Assembly: GCF_007644105.1 (NCBI RefSeq)
Contig: NZ_VFAC01000037.1
Coordinates: 1 to 37,925 of the forward strand
Length of the DNA: 37,925 nt
Source: Elioraea rosea
Lineage (GTDB): Bacteria > Pseudomonadota > Alphaproteobacteria > Acetobacterales > Acetobacteraceae
Reading direction: 5' to 3'
In this document: positions 7,477-17,515 of the stretch, one piece after another
How the letters are laid out: each line of letters opens with the position of its first letter
Position numbering within the stretch: position 1 is the first letter of the stretch
Made by a program: the position numbers and the translations under genes
Notes under the pieces: model-generated
The model's input: the letters and a program-made list of their open reading frames with translations, nothing else
Database searches by the model: none
Told to the model about the DNA's origin: nothing

Positions 7477-10095
7477 ATGGACACGACACACGACATCGCG
7501 CGGGATCAGGCCCGCTACGACGCCGCCGACAGCGAACCGCGCTGGCAGAAGGCGTGGGAAGACGCCGCCTGCTTCGCCGCCCCGGATGTGCCGGACGGCA
7601 CCAGGCCAAAGTACTACGTGCTCGAGATGTTCCCCTATCCCTCGGGGCGCATCCACATGGGGCACGTGCGCAACTACACGCTCGGCGACGTGGTCGCCCG
7701 CTACAAGCGCGCGCGCGGCTTCGCGGTGATGCATCCGATGGGCTGGGACGCGTTCGGGCTTCCGGCCGAGAACGCCGCCCGCGAGCGCGGCATCCACCCC
7801 GCGCGCTGGACCTACGACAACATCGCCACGATGCGGGGCGAGCTCAAGCGCATGGGCCTTTCTCTCGACTGGTCGCGCGAGTTCGCCACCTGCGACCCCG
7901 AGTACTACGGCCAGCAGCAGGCGCTCTTCCTCGACTTCCTCGCCGCAGGCCTCGTCGAGCGCAAGGAAGCCTTCGTCAACTGGGACCCGGTGGACGGAAC
8001 CGTTCTCGCCAACGAGCAGGTGATCGATGGGCGCGGCTGGCGCTCCGGCGCGCTGGTGGAGCGGAAGAAGCTCTCTCAGTGGTTCTTCTCGATCACGAAA
8101 CAGGTCGACGACCTGCTCGCCGCGCTCGAGACGCTCGACCGCTGGCCGGAGCGCGTGCGGCTGATGCAGAAGAACTGGATCGGCCGTTCGGAAGGCGCGC
8201 GGGTGCGCTTCGCGCTCTCCGAGCCCGTCGCCGGCGCGGTGGACGTCGAGGTGTTCACCACCCGGCCCGACACGCTGTTCGGCATGAGCTTCCTCGCGCT
8301 CTCGCCCGACCATCCGGTGACCGCAGCACTGGCAGAACGTGACCCCAAGGTTGCCGAGTTCGTCGCCGCCTGCCGCACCGAGGGCACGACCGAGGCCGCG
8401 CTCGAGACCGCCGAGAAACGCGGCGTCGATACCGGCGTCACCGTCACGAACCCGCTTAACGGGCGCAGCTACCCGGTGTGGGTGGCGAACTTCGTGCTGA
8501 TGGAATACGGCACCGGCGCGATCTTCGGCTGCCCCGCGCATGACCAGCGCGACCTCGATTTCGCGCGGAAATACGCCCTCTCCGTCACCCCCGTGGTGCT
8601 GCCGAAGGGCGAGGACGCGGCCGCGTTCGCCCAATATTTCTCTGGCGCCGACACCGCCTTCACCGATGACGGCACGCTGATCAACTCGAGCTTCCTCGAC
8701 GGCCTTGCCGTTCCTGAGGCGAAGCGCCGCGTGATCGAGGAACTCGAGCGCCTAGCCGCGGGCCAGGGCGTGGTTCAGTGGCGGCTCCGCGACTGGGGCG
8801 TCTCGCGCCAGCGCTACTGGGGCTGCCCGATCCCGGTGATCCACTGCGAGGGCTGCGGCATCGTTCCGGTGCCGAAAGCCGATCTTCCGGTGCGCCTGCC
8901 CGACGACGTGGATTTCGCGCGGCCAGGCAACCCGCTCGACCATCACCCCACCTGGAAGCATGTCGACTGCCCGCGCTGCGGCAAGCCCGCGCGGCGCGAG
9001 ACCGACACGTTCGACACGTTCGTCGACAGCTCCTGGTACTTCGCGCGCTTCACCGCGCCGCGGCACCCAAGCCCGACGAACCGCGACGCGGTGGATGCAT
9101 GGCTGCCGGTCGACCAGTACATCGGCGGCATCGAGCACGCGATCCTGCACCTTCTCTACTCGCGCTTCTTCACCCGCGCGATGCGTGACACCGGCCACCT
9201 CTCCCTGCCCTCCGGCGAGCCGTTCGCCGGCCTCTTCACGCAAGGGATGGTCAAGCACGAGACCTACAAGGACCCCGACGGGCGCTGGCTTTACCCGACC
9301 GAGGTCGAGAAGCGGCAGGACGGCCTCGCGCTCATCAAGGGCACGAACCAGCCCGTCACCGTCGGCGCGGTCGAGGCGATGTCGAAGTCCAAGCGCAACA
9401 CGGTCGACCCCGGCGCGATCATCGATCGCTACGGGGCCGATACGGCGCGATGGTTCATCCTCTCCGACAACCCCCCCGAGCGCGACATGGAGTGGACCGA
9501 GGCAGGCGTGGCCGGGGCCGCCCGGTTCGTGCAGCGCCTCTGGCGCCTCTGCAACGGCGCGCTCGCGACGCTTCCTGCCGCCGGCACGCCTGCTCCGGAC
9601 GGTGAGGCGCCGCTTCGGCGTTCCACCCACCGCACCATCGCCGGGGTGACGGAGGCGCTCGAAGGCTTCGCCTTCAACGTCGCGGTCGCGCGGCTCTACG
9701 AGTTCGCCAACGCGATCGCCGACGCGAAGGGAGACGATGCCGCCACCGCCTGGGCACGCCGCGAGGCGCTCGAGACGGCCGCGCGGCTCGTCGCCCCGAT
9801 GATGCCGCATCTCGCCGAGGAGCTCTGGTCGATGCTTCGCCCCGGCGCGGGGCTCGTCGCCGCGCTTCCCTGGCCGGAGGCCGACGCCACGCTCGTCGCT
9901 GCCGACACGGTGACGATCGCGGTGCAGGTCCTTGGCAAGCTTCGCGGCACCATCACCGTTCCCGCAGGTGCTTCAGAGGCGGAGGTGCTCGCCGCCGCGG
10001 AAGCGGAGGAGAACGTCGCGCGCGCTCTCGCAGGCAAGACGATCCGGAAACGCATTCATGTGCCCGGGCGGATCGTCAACTTCGTCGTCTCCTGA
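7477..10095 (+). CDS. leuS: Leucyl-tRNA synthetase
   Basis: This 872-residue class Ia synthetase charges tRNA-Leu. The HIGH-type signature lies in [14 protein letters not shown] (HMGH at 60-63) and the KMSKS loop is AMSKSKRN (MSKSK at 635-639). Between them is a large CP1 editing domain (about 230-420) with TTRPDTLFG. Cys-x2-Cys pairs occur near 460 and 505 (CEGC, CPRCG), a zinc-ribbon-like insertion region. The C-terminal anticodon-binding domain ends in a small [11 protein letters not shown] module. The start at 7477 puts the conserved [16 protein letters not shown] close to the N-terminus. No T-box or leader peptide was seen upstream. It is separated by 1 bp from lptE, so the two are co-transcribed. 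Confidence 0.97.
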   Translation: MDTTHDIARDQARYDAADSEPRWQKAWEDAACFAAPDVPDGTRPKYYVLEMFPYPSGRIHMGHVRNYTLGDVVARYKRARGFAVMHPMGWDAFGLPAENAARERGIHPARWTYDNIATMRGELKRMGLSLDWSREFATCDPEYYGQQQALFLDFLAAGLVERKEAFVNWDPVDGTVLANEQVIDGRGWRSGALVERKKLSQWFFSITKQVDDLLAALETLDRWPERVRLMQKNWIGRSEGARVRFALSEPVAGAVDVEVFTTRPDTLFGMSFLALSPDHPVTAALAERDPKVAEFVAACRTEGTTEAALETAEKRGVDTGVTVTNPLNGRSYPVWVANFVLMEYGTGAIFGCPAHDQRDLDFARKYALSVTPVVLPKGEDAAAFAQYFSGADTAFTDDGTLINSSFLDGLAVPEAKRRVIEELERLAAGQGVVQWRLRDWGVSRQRYWGCPIPVIHCEGCGIVPVPKADLPVRLPDDVDFARPGNPLDHHPTWKHVDCPRCGKPARRETDTFDTFVDSSWYFARFTAPRHPSPTNRDAVDAWLPVDQYIGGIEHAILHLLYSRFFTRAMRDTGHLSLPSGEPFAGLFTQGMVKHETYKDPDGRWLYPTEVEKRQDGLALIKGTNQPVTVGAVEAMSKSKRNTVDPGAIIDRYGADTARWFILSDNPPERDMEWTEAGVAGAARFVQRLWRLCNGALATLPAAGTPAPDGEAPLRRSTHRTIAGVTEALEGFAFNVAVARLYEFANAIADAKGDDAATAWARREALETAARLVAPMMPHLAEELWSMLRPGAGLVAALPWPEADATLVAADTVTIAVQVLGKLRGTITVPAGASEAEVLAAAEAEENVARALAGKTIRKRIHVPGRIVNFVVS

Positions 10096-10096
10096 G

Positions 10097-10627
10097 ATGC
10101 GCCGCCGCGGGCTGATCGCGCTCGCGCTGCTGCCGCTCGGCGCCTGCGGCTTCCGCCCGCTCTATGGCGAGGCGCCTTCGGGCGGCCCGGGCAACAACAC
10201 CTCGGGCGATCTCGCGGCAACGCGCGTCAACCTGATCGCGGACCGCGAGGGACAGCTTCTTCGCCGCGCCCTCGTCCAGCGCCTCGGCAGCGATCGCGGC
10301 GCCCCGGCGCAGTACCAGCTTTCCGTCCGCGTCACGATCCGGCGCGACCAGGTGGCCGTGCAGCAGGACCAGACGGAGACGCGAAGCCGCGTCACCGCCA
10401 CCGCCGAATACGTGCTGCAGCCGCTCGCGCCGCCGGGCACGCCGATCAAGACCGGCCGGGCGCTGGCGGCGGACGCGTTCAACGTCGGCACGGACCAGTA
10501 TTTCGCCGCGCAGCTTTCCGGCGAAGCGGCGATTCAGCGGATCGCCGAGCGTCTGGCCGAGGACATCACCGGCCAGCTCGCCGCCTTCTACGCGCAGCGG
10601 CGGCAGGCCACCGCGCGCGCCTCGTGA
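10097..10627 (+). CDS. lptE: LPS-assembly lipoprotein LptE
   Basis: This 176-residue protein begins with a short signal ending in a lipobox PLGAC (Cys17), followed by GFRPLYG, the hallmark after the lipidated Cys in alphaproteobacterial LptE. The mature part is compact and mixed alpha/beta and ends in a basic tail. LptE plugs the LptD barrel that delivers lipopolysaccharide to the outer leaflet, so the cell is expected to make LPS. It starts 1 bp after the leuS stop and overlaps holA by 4 bp (GTGA). The leuS-lptE-holA order is standard for the class. Confidence 0.9.
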   Translation: MRRRGLIALALLPLGACGFRPLYGEAPSGGPGNNTSGDLAATRVNLIADREGQLLRRALVQRLGSDRGAPAQYQLSVRVTIRRDQVAVQQDQTETRSRVTATAEYVLQPLAPPGTPIKTGRALAADAFNVGTDQYFAAQLSGEAAIQRIAERLAEDITGQLAAFYAQRRQATARAS

Positions 10628-11646
10628 AGCTCGACGCACGGCGCATCCCCGCCTTCCTGGCGGACCCCGGTGCTGCGCGCGGCGTGCTTCTCTACGGCCC
10701 CGATACCGGGCTCGTCCGCGAGCGTGCGGAGGGGCTCGTCCGCCTCGCCGCCGGCAGCCTCGACGATCCGTTCCGCGTCTCGGAGCCGAGGCGCGAGCAG
10801 GCCGCGTCCGACCCCGGGCTTCTGGCGGGAGAGATGGCGGCGCTGAGCCTGATGGGCGGCCGCCGCGCCGTGCGCCTGCGCGAGGCGACCGACAGCCTCG
10901 CCCCGGCGATCGAGGCCGCGCTCGCCGTGCCCGGCGACACGCTCCTCGTCGTCGAGGCGGGCGAGCTTCCCGCGCGCTCGAAGCTCCGCGCGCTGTTCGA
11001 ACGCGCGGCGAACGCCGCCGCCGTGCCCTGCTACGCCGACACGGGGGCTGCACTTCGCCAAGTGATCGCGCAGACCCTCGGCGAGTCGGGCGTCACGGCC
11101 GATGCCGATGCGGTGGCGTGGCTTGCCGACAATCTCGGAGCCGACCGTGGCCTGACGCGAAGCGAGCTTGCCAAGCTCGCGCTCTATGCCGGCGAGGGCG
11201 GGCGCGTGACCGTTGCCGATGCGCGGCTGAGCGTGGGCGACCATGCCGGGCTCGGGCTCGACGATGCGCTGTTCGCCGCAACCGCGGGCGACGTTGCGGG
11301 GGCGGACCGTGCGCTCGCGCTCGCCTTCGAGGAGGGTGCGAACCCGGTGCAGATCGTGCGCGCAGCGCTCCGGCACATGCAGCGCCTGCATCTCGGCGTC
11401 GCAGAGGGCCTCGGCGCGCTCGCGCCGAAGGAGGCGGCACAGCGCTCGCGCCCACCGGTGTTCTTCCGCCACGAGGGCGCCTGGCACCGCGCCCTGCAGG
11501 GCTGGACCGAGCAGCGCGCAGCGACGGCGTGCGAGCGCCTTCTCTCCGCCGAGCTCGCCTGCAAGACGACCGGTGCGCCGGATGTGCTGATCGCCTCCCG
11601 CGCGGTGCTCGACATCGCCCGCGCGGCGCGCTCCTCTCAGCGATAG
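10624..11646 (+). CDS. holA: DNA polymerase III subunit delta
   Basis: This 340-residue clamp-loader subunit opens the beta sliding clamp. The N-terminal AAA-like fold includes VLLYGPDTGLVRERAEGL near 21-38, and the motif LLVVEAGELPARSKLR follows near 106-121. Domain III has LDDALFAATAGD and the collar region ANPVQIVRAALRHMQRL. As in other delta subunits there is no complete Walker A lysine motif. GTG 10624 overlaps the lptE stop, indicating translational coupling. It is the last gene of this cluster; several hairpins follow. Confidence 0.92.
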   Translation: MKLDARRIPAFLADPGAARGVLLYGPDTGLVRERAEGLVRLAAGSLDDPFRVSEPRREQAASDPGLLAGEMAALSLMGGRRAVRLREATDSLAPAIEAALAVPGDTLLVVEAGELPARSKLRALFERAANAAAVPCYADTGAALRQVIAQTLGESGVTADADAVAWLADNLGADRGLTRSELAKLALYAGEGGRVTVADARLSVGDHAGLGLDDALFAATAGDVAGADRALALAFEEGANPVQIVRAALRHMQRLHLGVAEGLGALAPKEAAQRSRPPVFFRHEGAWHRALQGWTEQRAATACERLLSAELACKTTGAPDVLIASRAVLDIARAARSSQR

Positions 11647-11674
11647 CCGGGGGTTCCCTGCCCTCTGTCGCCGG

Positions 11675-11752
11675 GCGCGCTCCGCGCGCTTGGCTCGCCG
11701 CATCAGCGGCGGGCCGCCTTCGCGGCCTTGGCGCGAGCGAGAAGCTCGCGCC
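11675..11752. terminator. Hairpin cluster between convergent holA and the HpcH/HpaI gene
   Basis: Three GC stems lie in a row: GCGCGC/GCGCGC (11675-11689, 3-nt loop), GGCCGC/GCGGCC (11712-11727, CTTC loop) and GGCGCGAGC/GCTCGCGCC (11730-11752, GAGAA loop). There are no T-runs, so classic intrinsic termination is unlikely, but the position between convergent genes fits a bidirectional termination or 3'-end stabilising zone. They could also be remnants of REP-like palindromes. Confidence 0.5.
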
Positions 11753-11759
11753 GCCCCTG

Positions 11760-12590
11760 TCAGCGGTAGCCGGCCTTCGGCGCCTCCGCCTTGTCCTCGA
11801 CCCCGCGCATCGCTGCGCCGGCGGAGGCCCAGAATCGCTGCAGGATCGACACATCCCAGCCGATGCAGAAATGCCGCACGCCCATCGCACGATACCGCTC
11901 GGCCTGCGCCGGCTCATGGATCTCCGCGCGCGGGTGCAGGCCCTTGGCGAGCGCCGTTTCGATCACGCGCCGTTCCGCCTCCTGCACCTTCGGGTGCGCG
12001 AACTGGCCCGGGTGGCCGATGCCCATCGCATAGTCCGCCGGGCCGAACTGAACCATGTCGATGCCCGGAACCGAGAGGATCGCATCGAGATTCTCGAGCG
12101 CCTCGACCTTCTCGACCATGATGGCGACGACAGCCTGCTCGAGCGCCGCGACATAGGCTGTGTTGCCGACATCCCGCAGCGTACCCACGTCGCGCCGCAT
12201 ACCCACCCCGTGCAGCCCGACGCGCGACAGCCCCGGCGACTTCGGTGACTCTGCCCGCACGGCGGCGACAGCAAGCTTCGCGTCCTCCACCGTCCGCACA
12301 TCGGCGAACAGCACGTTCTGGTGGCCTGAGCCGATCGCGCGCATGGCCTGGTGCAGATACTCGCCCTGCTCGACCTTCATCATGCCCGAGAGGTCGCAGA
12401 GCTCGAGCGCGCGGCCGAGATTGTCGAGGTCGTGCATCGTGAACGGCGCGTACTCGGCGGTGAACTCGATGTAGTCGAAGTGCCCCGTCGCGCCCACGAG
12501 CTCGACGAGCGTCGGCCAGACGGAGAGCAGGTGCGTGCCCAGCGTCGGCCTTCCGGCCTCGAGCGCCTCGCGCAGTCGGTTTCGGCGCAT
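11760..12590 (-). CDS. HpcH/HpaI aldolase family protein with altered catalytic residues
   Basis: This 276-residue protein has the pyruvate-aldolase TIM-barrel layout of the HpcH/HpaI family. Metal-ligand candidates are Glu160 (AIMVEKVEAL) and Asp186 (VQFGPADYAMGIG). Members cleave or form C-C bonds between pyruvate-type enolates and aldehydes. The segment matching the catalytic GEHAP loop reads TAEYAPF (Tyr47 in place of His), and the position of the active-site arginine reads MMKVEQ (Lys72). It may therefore be a divergent aldolase, lyase or decarboxylase. ATG 12590 has GGGAGGA 7 bp upstream. It is divergent from the M81 peptidase across 158 bp that contain GGAACcGTTCC (12635-12645), a possible operator. 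Confidence 0.8.
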   Translation of the reverse strand: MRRNRLREALEAGRPTLGTHLLSVWPTLVELVGATGHFDYIEFTAEYAPFTMHDLDNLGRALELCDLSGMMKVEQGEYLHQAMRAIGSGHQNVLFADVRTVEDAKLAVAAVRAESPKSPGLSRVGLHGVGMRRDVGTLRDVGNTAYVAALEQAVVAIMVEKVEALENLDAILSVPGIDMVQFGPADYAMGIGHPGQFAHPKVQEAERRVIETALAKGLHPRAEIHEPAQAERYRAMGVRHFCIGWDVSILQRFWASAGAAMRGVEDKAEAPKAGYR

Positions 12591-12748
12591 GGTGATGGTC
12601 CTCCCGGCTTCGTCCTGACGAAATTCCTCGTGGCGGAACCGTTCCACAGCCGCGCGCGCGCGACCAGGGGTTTCGGGGTTGTCGCGGGCCCGTTGCTTCG
12701 CCACGCTCGGCCGGAACGATCCGCCGCAGCAACCGGGAGCCCTGGCCG

Positions 12749-14218
12749 TTGAAGATCGCGATCGGCATGTTCAAGCACGAGACGAACACATTCTCGCCCG
12801 TCCGCACCGCCTGGGAGGATTTCGGCCCCGGCGGGCCGCTCCGCGGTGAGGCTGCGCTCAAGGCGTTCCGCGGCTCGGGCTATGCGATGGCGGGGCTGAT
12901 CGCGGAGGCCGAGGCGATGGGGGCCGAGATCACCGTGCCGATCGCCGCCCGCGCCCTGCCGAGCGCGCCGGTCGAGGAAAGCGCCTATGAGCGCATCGCC
13001 GACACGCTCGTCGCCGCAGCGCGGGAGTGCGACGCGATGATGCTCGACCTGCACGGCGCGATGGTCGCAGCGCATGTCGAGGACGGGGAGGGCGAACTCC
13101 TCGCGCGCATCCGCCAGGCCGTGCCCGGTCTGCCGATCGCCTGCGCGCTCGACAGCCACGGCAACATCACCCAGCGCTTCGTCGACAACGCGACGGTGAT
13201 GCCGGGCTACCGCACCTATCCGCATCTCGACATGCCGGAGACTGGCGCGAAGGCGGGCCGGCTTCTCCGCGAGGTCCTCGCGGGGCGGCTCGAGCCCGTC
13301 ACGGTTCTGCACCAGGTGCCGATGCTGCCGAACATGCTGCGCGGCGCGACCGATGCCGAGCCGATGGCCTCGCTCATCCGCGCCGCCGACGAGGCCGAGG
13401 CGTCGGGCCTCTCCTGCGTCACCGTGTTCACGGGCTTCCCGCTCGCCGACACGGCCGACACGGGCCTCTCCGTCGTCGCCACGGCGCATCGCGACCGCGC
13501 GGCCGCGGCGGAGGCCGCCTCGCGCATCGGCGCGCTCGCGTGGTCGCTGCGCGAGGACTTCACCATGCCGCTCGGCACGCTCGACGAGGCGATGGACGAG
13601 GCCGCAGCGACCACGGAAGGCCCGGTGATCCTGGCCGACCTTTCGGACAACTGCCATTCCGGCGGCACGATGGATTCCGTCGCCGTGATCGCCGCGGCGC
13701 TCGAGCGCGGGTTCGAGGGAATCCTCGCCGGCCCGATCTGCGACCGCGAGGCGGTGGCGCAGGCAATCGCTGCAGGCATCGGCGCGACCTTGACGCTCGA
13801 GATCGGCGGCAAGCAGGCGATCCCTGCGCTGAAGCAACCGCTTCGCCCCCTGCGGATCCAGGGAACCGTGCGCAGCCTCGCCATGGGGCGCTTCACGGTG
13901 GAAGGCCCAGTGTTCACCGGCATGCAGGTCGATCTCGGCCGCTGCGCCGTGATCGAGACACCGAAGCTGACCGTGGTTGTGAGCGAAGGGCGCGTCGAGG
14001 CGCTCGACCCGTTGCAGTTCCGCATCTTCGGGCTCGAGCCTGCGCGCTATCGCTGGCTCGTGCTGAAGTCCAAGACCAACCACCGCCCCGCCTTCCGCCC
14101 GCTCGCCAAGGCGGAAATCCAGGTCAACGGTCCGGGTGTCGCGAGCCTGGACCTCGAGGCGTTCGACTGGCGCCGGATCCGCCGTCCGATCTTTCCGTTC
14201 GACAGGAGGAATACGTGA
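12749..14218 (+). CDS. M81 family metallopeptidase (MlrC-like)
   Basis: This 489-residue protein matches the MlrC/M81 family. Likely zinc-binding motifs are KHETNTF at the N-terminus, LDLHGAM (Asp100, His102), DSHGN (135-139), the TYPHLD segment (His159, Asp161), and a downstream LSDNCHSGG. The founding member, microcystinase C, cleaves linearised microcystin; most relatives have unknown substrates and lie beside peptide ABC transporter genes. Here two family-5 solute-binding proteins follow, the first overlapping by 4 bp (GTGA). The start is TTG 12749 with GGGAG upstream; no in-frame ATG fits before the conserved KIAIGMFKHETN. No signal peptide, so it probably acts in the cytoplasm on imported material. 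Confidence 0.87.
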   Translation: MKIAIGMFKHETNTFSPVRTAWEDFGPGGPLRGEAALKAFRGSGYAMAGLIAEAEAMGAEITVPIAARALPSAPVEESAYERIADTLVAAARECDAMMLDLHGAMVAAHVEDGEGELLARIRQAVPGLPIACALDSHGNITQRFVDNATVMPGYRTYPHLDMPETGAKAGRLLREVLAGRLEPVTVLHQVPMLPNMLRGATDAEPMASLIRAADEAEASGLSCVTVFTGFPLADTADTGLSVVATAHRDRAAAAEAASRIGALAWSLREDFTMPLGTLDEAMDEAAATTEGPVILADLSDNCHSGGTMDSVAVIAAALERGFEGILAGPICDREAVAQAIAAGIGATLTLEIGGKQAIPALKQPLRPLRIQGTVRSLAMGRFTVEGPVFTGMQVDLGRCAVIETPKLTVVVSEGRVEALDPLQFRIFGLEPARYRWLVLKSKTNHRPAFRPLAKAEIQVNGPGVASLDLEAFDWRRIRRPIFPFDRRNT

Positions 14219-15777
14219 GACCCCTCGTCCTTCTCGCTTCCGCAGCACTTCTCGCCTTCCCGGCCGCCGCGCAGAACACGGTGCGCTGGGGCAACAACGG
14301 CGAGATCTCGACGATGGACCCGCATGGCGCGTTCTCCACGGCGAACGCGGCCGTGCTCGGCAACATCTACGAATCGCTCGTGCGCCACGATCGCGACCTG
14401 AAGTTCGAGCCCGCGCTCGCGACATCCTGGACCGTCGTCGCGCCCGATCACTGGCGGTTCGAGATCCGCCAGGGCGTGAGGTTCCATGACGGCGCGCCCT
14501 TGACCGCGACCGATGTCGTCGCCTCGCTGCGCCGCGCCTCGGTGCCGAACTCGCCCTATGCCTCGGTCACGCACATGATCCGCGAGGTCGATGCGTCGGG
14601 GCCGTTCACCGTGGAGGTGAAGCTGCGCGGGCCGTACCCGGTCCTTCTGAACGACCTTGCCGGCGTGTCGATCCTGAACGATGCGTGGATGCGCGCCAAC
14701 GACAGCACCGAGCCGACCGACCCGGCCCGCGGCCGCGGCGGCTATACGAGCCTGAACGCGAACGGCACGGGGCCGTTCCGCCTCGTCTCGCGCCAGCCCG
14801 ACAGCGAAACGGTCCTCGACCGCTGGGACGGGTGGTGGGACCGGCGCACCCATAACCTGGACCGCGTGGTGTTCCGCCCCGTGGCGAACGACGCGACGCG
14901 CGTCGCGGCACTGCTGTCGAACCAGCTCGACGTGATCACGCCGACACCTGTGCAGGACGTCGACCGTATCCGCCAGAGCCCGGGCGCCAAGGTCGTCGAG
15001 GCGCAGGACCTGCGCGTGATGTTCCTCGGCTTCAACATCGCACCCGACCATTCCGTCGAGGGCCAGGCGAAGAACCCGCTTGCCGATAGGAGGGTTCGCG
15101 AGGCGCTCGCCCGCGCGACCGACGTCGAGGCGATCACGCGCGGGCCGATGCGTGGGCTCACGAAGCCGATCCACACCTTGATCGCGCAGGAGATCCAGGG
15201 CTACGACGCGGCGCTCCAGACACCGCGCGTTCCGCACGACCCCGAGGGGGCGAAGCGGCTGCTTGCCGATGCGGGCTTTGCAGAAGGCTTCACGATCGGC
15301 ATGGACTGCCCGACCGATCGCTTCGTGAACGGCGACCGCGTGTGCCAGGCGGTGGCGGCGATGTGGGCGCGCGTCGGCGTGAAGGTGACGCTGACGACGA
15401 TGCGATACCCGCAATACATGCAGCGCTTCCTGAACAACCGAAGCGACGTGTTCCTGCTCGGCTGGGCCAACACCCCGCAGCTCGATGCGTTCTCGATCCT
15501 CAACAACGTGTTCCATACGCGCACGCAGCGGCAGGGAAGCTGGAACGCGGGGCGGGTGAGCGACGCGGGGTTCGACGCGCTTGTCGAACGCATTGCCGTG
15601 GAGATGGACCCCGCCGCGCGGCAGCGCCTTCTGACCGATGCCTTCCGGCGCGAGCGCGAGGCGATCTGGACCATCCCGCTCTACCGCGAGCCGATGGTGA
15701 TCGCGATGAGGAAGGGGCTCGACATGCCGGCCTCCGCGGATGGGCGGATGCGGTTCTGGTGGGCACGGGTGGAGTAG
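14215..15777 (+). CDS. ABC transporter substrate-binding protein, family 5 (peptide/opine type)
   Basis: This 520-residue periplasmic protein has a short signal peptide (RPLVLLASAALLAFPAAAQ) and the SBP_bac_5 pattern: NIYESLVRHDRDLKFEPALA, WRFEIRQGVRFHDGAPLTATDVV and a GTGPFRLV segment. GTG 14215 has a very good AGGAGGA 4 bp before it and overlaps the M81 stop, so the two are translated together. Family-5 proteins bind di/oligopeptides, opines, nickel complexes or glutathione. No permease or ATPase gene lies next to it. The pairing suggests the binding protein and peptidase serve the same peptide-like substrate. Confidence 0.9.
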   Translation: MRPLVLLASAALLAFPAAAQNTVRWGNNGEISTMDPHGAFSTANAAVLGNIYESLVRHDRDLKFEPALATSWTVVAPDHWRFEIRQGVRFHDGAPLTATDVVASLRRASVPNSPYASVTHMIREVDASGPFTVEVKLRGPYPVLLNDLAGVSILNDAWMRANDSTEPTDPARGRGGYTSLNANGTGPFRLVSRQPDSETVLDRWDGWWDRRTHNLDRVVFRPVANDATRVAALLSNQLDVITPTPVQDVDRIRQSPGAKVVEAQDLRVMFLGFNIAPDHSVEGQAKNPLADRRVREALARATDVEAITRGPMRGLTKPIHTLIAQEIQGYDAALQTPRVPHDPEGAKRLLADAGFAEGFTIGMDCPTDRFVNGDRVCQAVAAMWARVGVKVTLTTMRYPQYMQRFLNNRSDVFLLGWANTPQLDAFSILNNVFHTRTQRQGSWNAGRVSDAGFDALVERIAVEMDPAARQRLLTDAFRREREAIWTIPLYREPMVIAMRKGLDMPASADGRMRFWWARVE

Positions 15778-15846
15778 CTCGCGGTGCGATGCGTGGCGGT
15801 GCGGGAGAGTTCGCAGGGCACTCCTCGTGCCGCTGGCGCAACGCCC

Positions 15847-15875
15847 TTGGCGTAGCCCCCCACCGCGCCTAGGCT
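15847..15875 (+). promoter_or_regulatory. Candidate promoter for the second family-5 binding protein
   Basis: TTGGCG (15847-15852), a 17-bp spacer and TAGGCT (15870-15875) lie 40 bp upstream of ATG 15916. The match is moderate. It would allow separate expression of this gene within the 138-bp gap. Confidence 0.35.
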
Positions 15876-15915
15876 CGCATGGGTTCGTATCGCGACCTGA
15901 ACGGGGAACGCCGCC

Positions 15916-17505
15916 ATGCAGAACGCGCAACGACGCAGCACCGCCTCGCTCGCCATCGCCGCCGCAGCGCTGATCGCGCTCGCGCAGCCGGCCACGGGGC
16001 AGACCGTGCTTCGCTACGCCGCCTCGGCCGAGCCGCGCACGCTCGATTCGATCGTGAACTGGCTCTCCGTCACCCACCAGCACAGCTACCTCGTCTACGA
16101 CACGCTCTACTCGCTCGACAGCGAGTTCCGACCGCAGCCGCAAATGGTCGAGAAGGCGGAGCGCGGCGCCGACGGGGCGAGCTGGACCTTCACGCTGCGC
16201 GAGGGGCTGACCTTCCATGACGGCTCGCCGGTCACCTCAGCCGACGTCATCGCCTCGATCCGCCGCTGGTCGGCCCGCGACACCACCGGCCAAAAGCTGA
16301 ACGAACTCGGCATGCGGCTCGGCGAGGTCGATGGGCGGCGCTTCACCGTGCATCTCTCCGTCGACACGCCACTCCTGTTCGAGGCCTTCGCCAAGCCGAC
16401 GGCGACGGGCCTCTTCATCATGCGCGCTGCGGATGCGGCGACGGAGCCGACGCGGCCCGTCGAGAACATCATCGGTTCCGGCCCGTTCCGCTTCGTGCGC
16501 GAGGCCTACCGGCCGGGCGACAGGCTGATCTACGAGCGCAACCGCGACTATCGGCCGCGGTCGGAGCCCGCGAACTATTTCGCAGGCGGCAAGGTCGTTA
16601 AGGTCGATCGCGTCGAGTGGATCGTGATGCCGGACTCCGCCACCGCGATCGCCGCGCTGCGCACGGGCGAGCTCGACATCTACGAGACGCCGCCGCGCGA
16701 CCTTCTGCCCATCCTCGAGCGCAATCGCGACATCGTCGTCGCCGTGCATGGCAAGTTCGGGCAGATCGGCTTCCTCCGCCCGAACCATCGCCAGCCGCCC
16801 TTCGACAAGCCCGAGGCGCGGCGCGCGCTCGCCCTGCTGACGGACCAGGCAGACTACATGGCCGTGACCGCCGGCGCGGACGGGCGGTACTGGAGCCGCT
16901 GCTACAGCTTCCTTGCCTGCGGCGGCGCGAACGAGAACCAGGCCGCCACCGACTGGATGCGCAACGTTCGCGCTGAGGAAGCCAAGCGCCTGTTCCGCGA
17001 GGCGGGCTATTCCGGCGAGCCCATCGTCATCATCGCGCCCGGTGACAACGAGATCATCCGCGGCTTCGGCACGCTCGCGGCCGAGCGGCTTCGCGGCGCG
17101 GGGCTGAACGTCGACATCCAGTACATGGACTTCGCGACGATGATGTCGCGCCGCAACCGGCAGGACCCGCCGGCGCAGGGCGGGTGGAACATCTTCCCGA
17201 TGTGGTCCTACGGGTTCGAGCTCGACAACCCGATCGGCAGCGTCGCGCTCAGCGCCAACTGCACGAACGCCTCCTACGCCGGCTGGGCCTGCTCGCCGAG
17301 GATCGAGGAACTGAAGAACGCCTGGGCGCGCGAGAGCGACGCGTCGAAGCGGCGCGAGATCGTCGCGCAGATCCAGGTCGAGGCGGCCGAGCTCGTGCCC
17401 ATCGTTCCGCTCGGGCAGTTCTTCGCGCCGGTCGCCTATCGCCGCAACATCACCGGCTTCCTCGAGACGCCGGTGCCCGTGTTCTGGAACGTGGAGAAGA
17501 AGTAG
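15916..17505 (+). CDS. ABC transporter substrate-binding protein, family 5 (second copy)
   Basis: This 529-residue protein has a signal peptide (hydrophobic ASLAIAAAALIALAQPATGQ) and family-5 landmarks: YDTLYSLDSEFRPQPQMVE, WTFTLREGLTFHDGSPVTSADV, IGSGPFRFVREAY, and an ANCTNASYAGW segment near the C-terminus that is common in Acetobacteraceae and Bradyrhizobium paralogues as I recall them. GGGGAA lies 7 bp before ATG 15916. It is clearly diverged from the preceding binding protein, so it is not a recent duplicate. Again there are no membrane or ATPase subunits nearby. Four cysteines in the C-terminal half could form disulfides in the periplasm. Confidence 0.9.
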   Translation: MQNAQRRSTASLAIAAAALIALAQPATGQTVLRYAASAEPRTLDSIVNWLSVTHQHSYLVYDTLYSLDSEFRPQPQMVEKAERGADGASWTFTLREGLTFHDGSPVTSADVIASIRRWSARDTTGQKLNELGMRLGEVDGRRFTVHLSVDTPLLFEAFAKPTATGLFIMRAADAATEPTRPVENIIGSGPFRFVREAYRPGDRLIYERNRDYRPRSEPANYFAGGKVVKVDRVEWIVMPDSATAIAALRTGELDIYETPPRDLLPILERNRDIVVAVHGKFGQIGFLRPNHRQPPFDKPEARRALALLTDQADYMAVTAGADGRYWSRCYSFLACGGANENQAATDWMRNVRAEEAKRLFREAGYSGEPIVIIAPGDNEIIRGFGTLAAERLRGAGLNVDIQYMDFATMMSRRNRQDPPAQGGWNIFPMWSYGFELDNPIGSVALSANCTNASYAGWACSPRIEELKNAWARESDASKRREIVAQIQVEAAELVPIVPLGQFFAPVAYRRNITGFLETPVPVFWNVEKK

Positions 17506-17515
17506 CGGCGTCGCG

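Noticed and set aside
12648-12663. Alternating CG tract as a specific regulatory or Z-DNA element
   Set aside because: Short and unsurprising at this GC content; no supporting structure around it.
14047-16218. Long minus-strand open frame (723 codons)
   Set aside because: Antisense to the M81 peptidase and both family-5 binding proteins, which have clear motifs, signal peptides and ribosome-binding sites; the frame is open only because of GC-rich codon bias.
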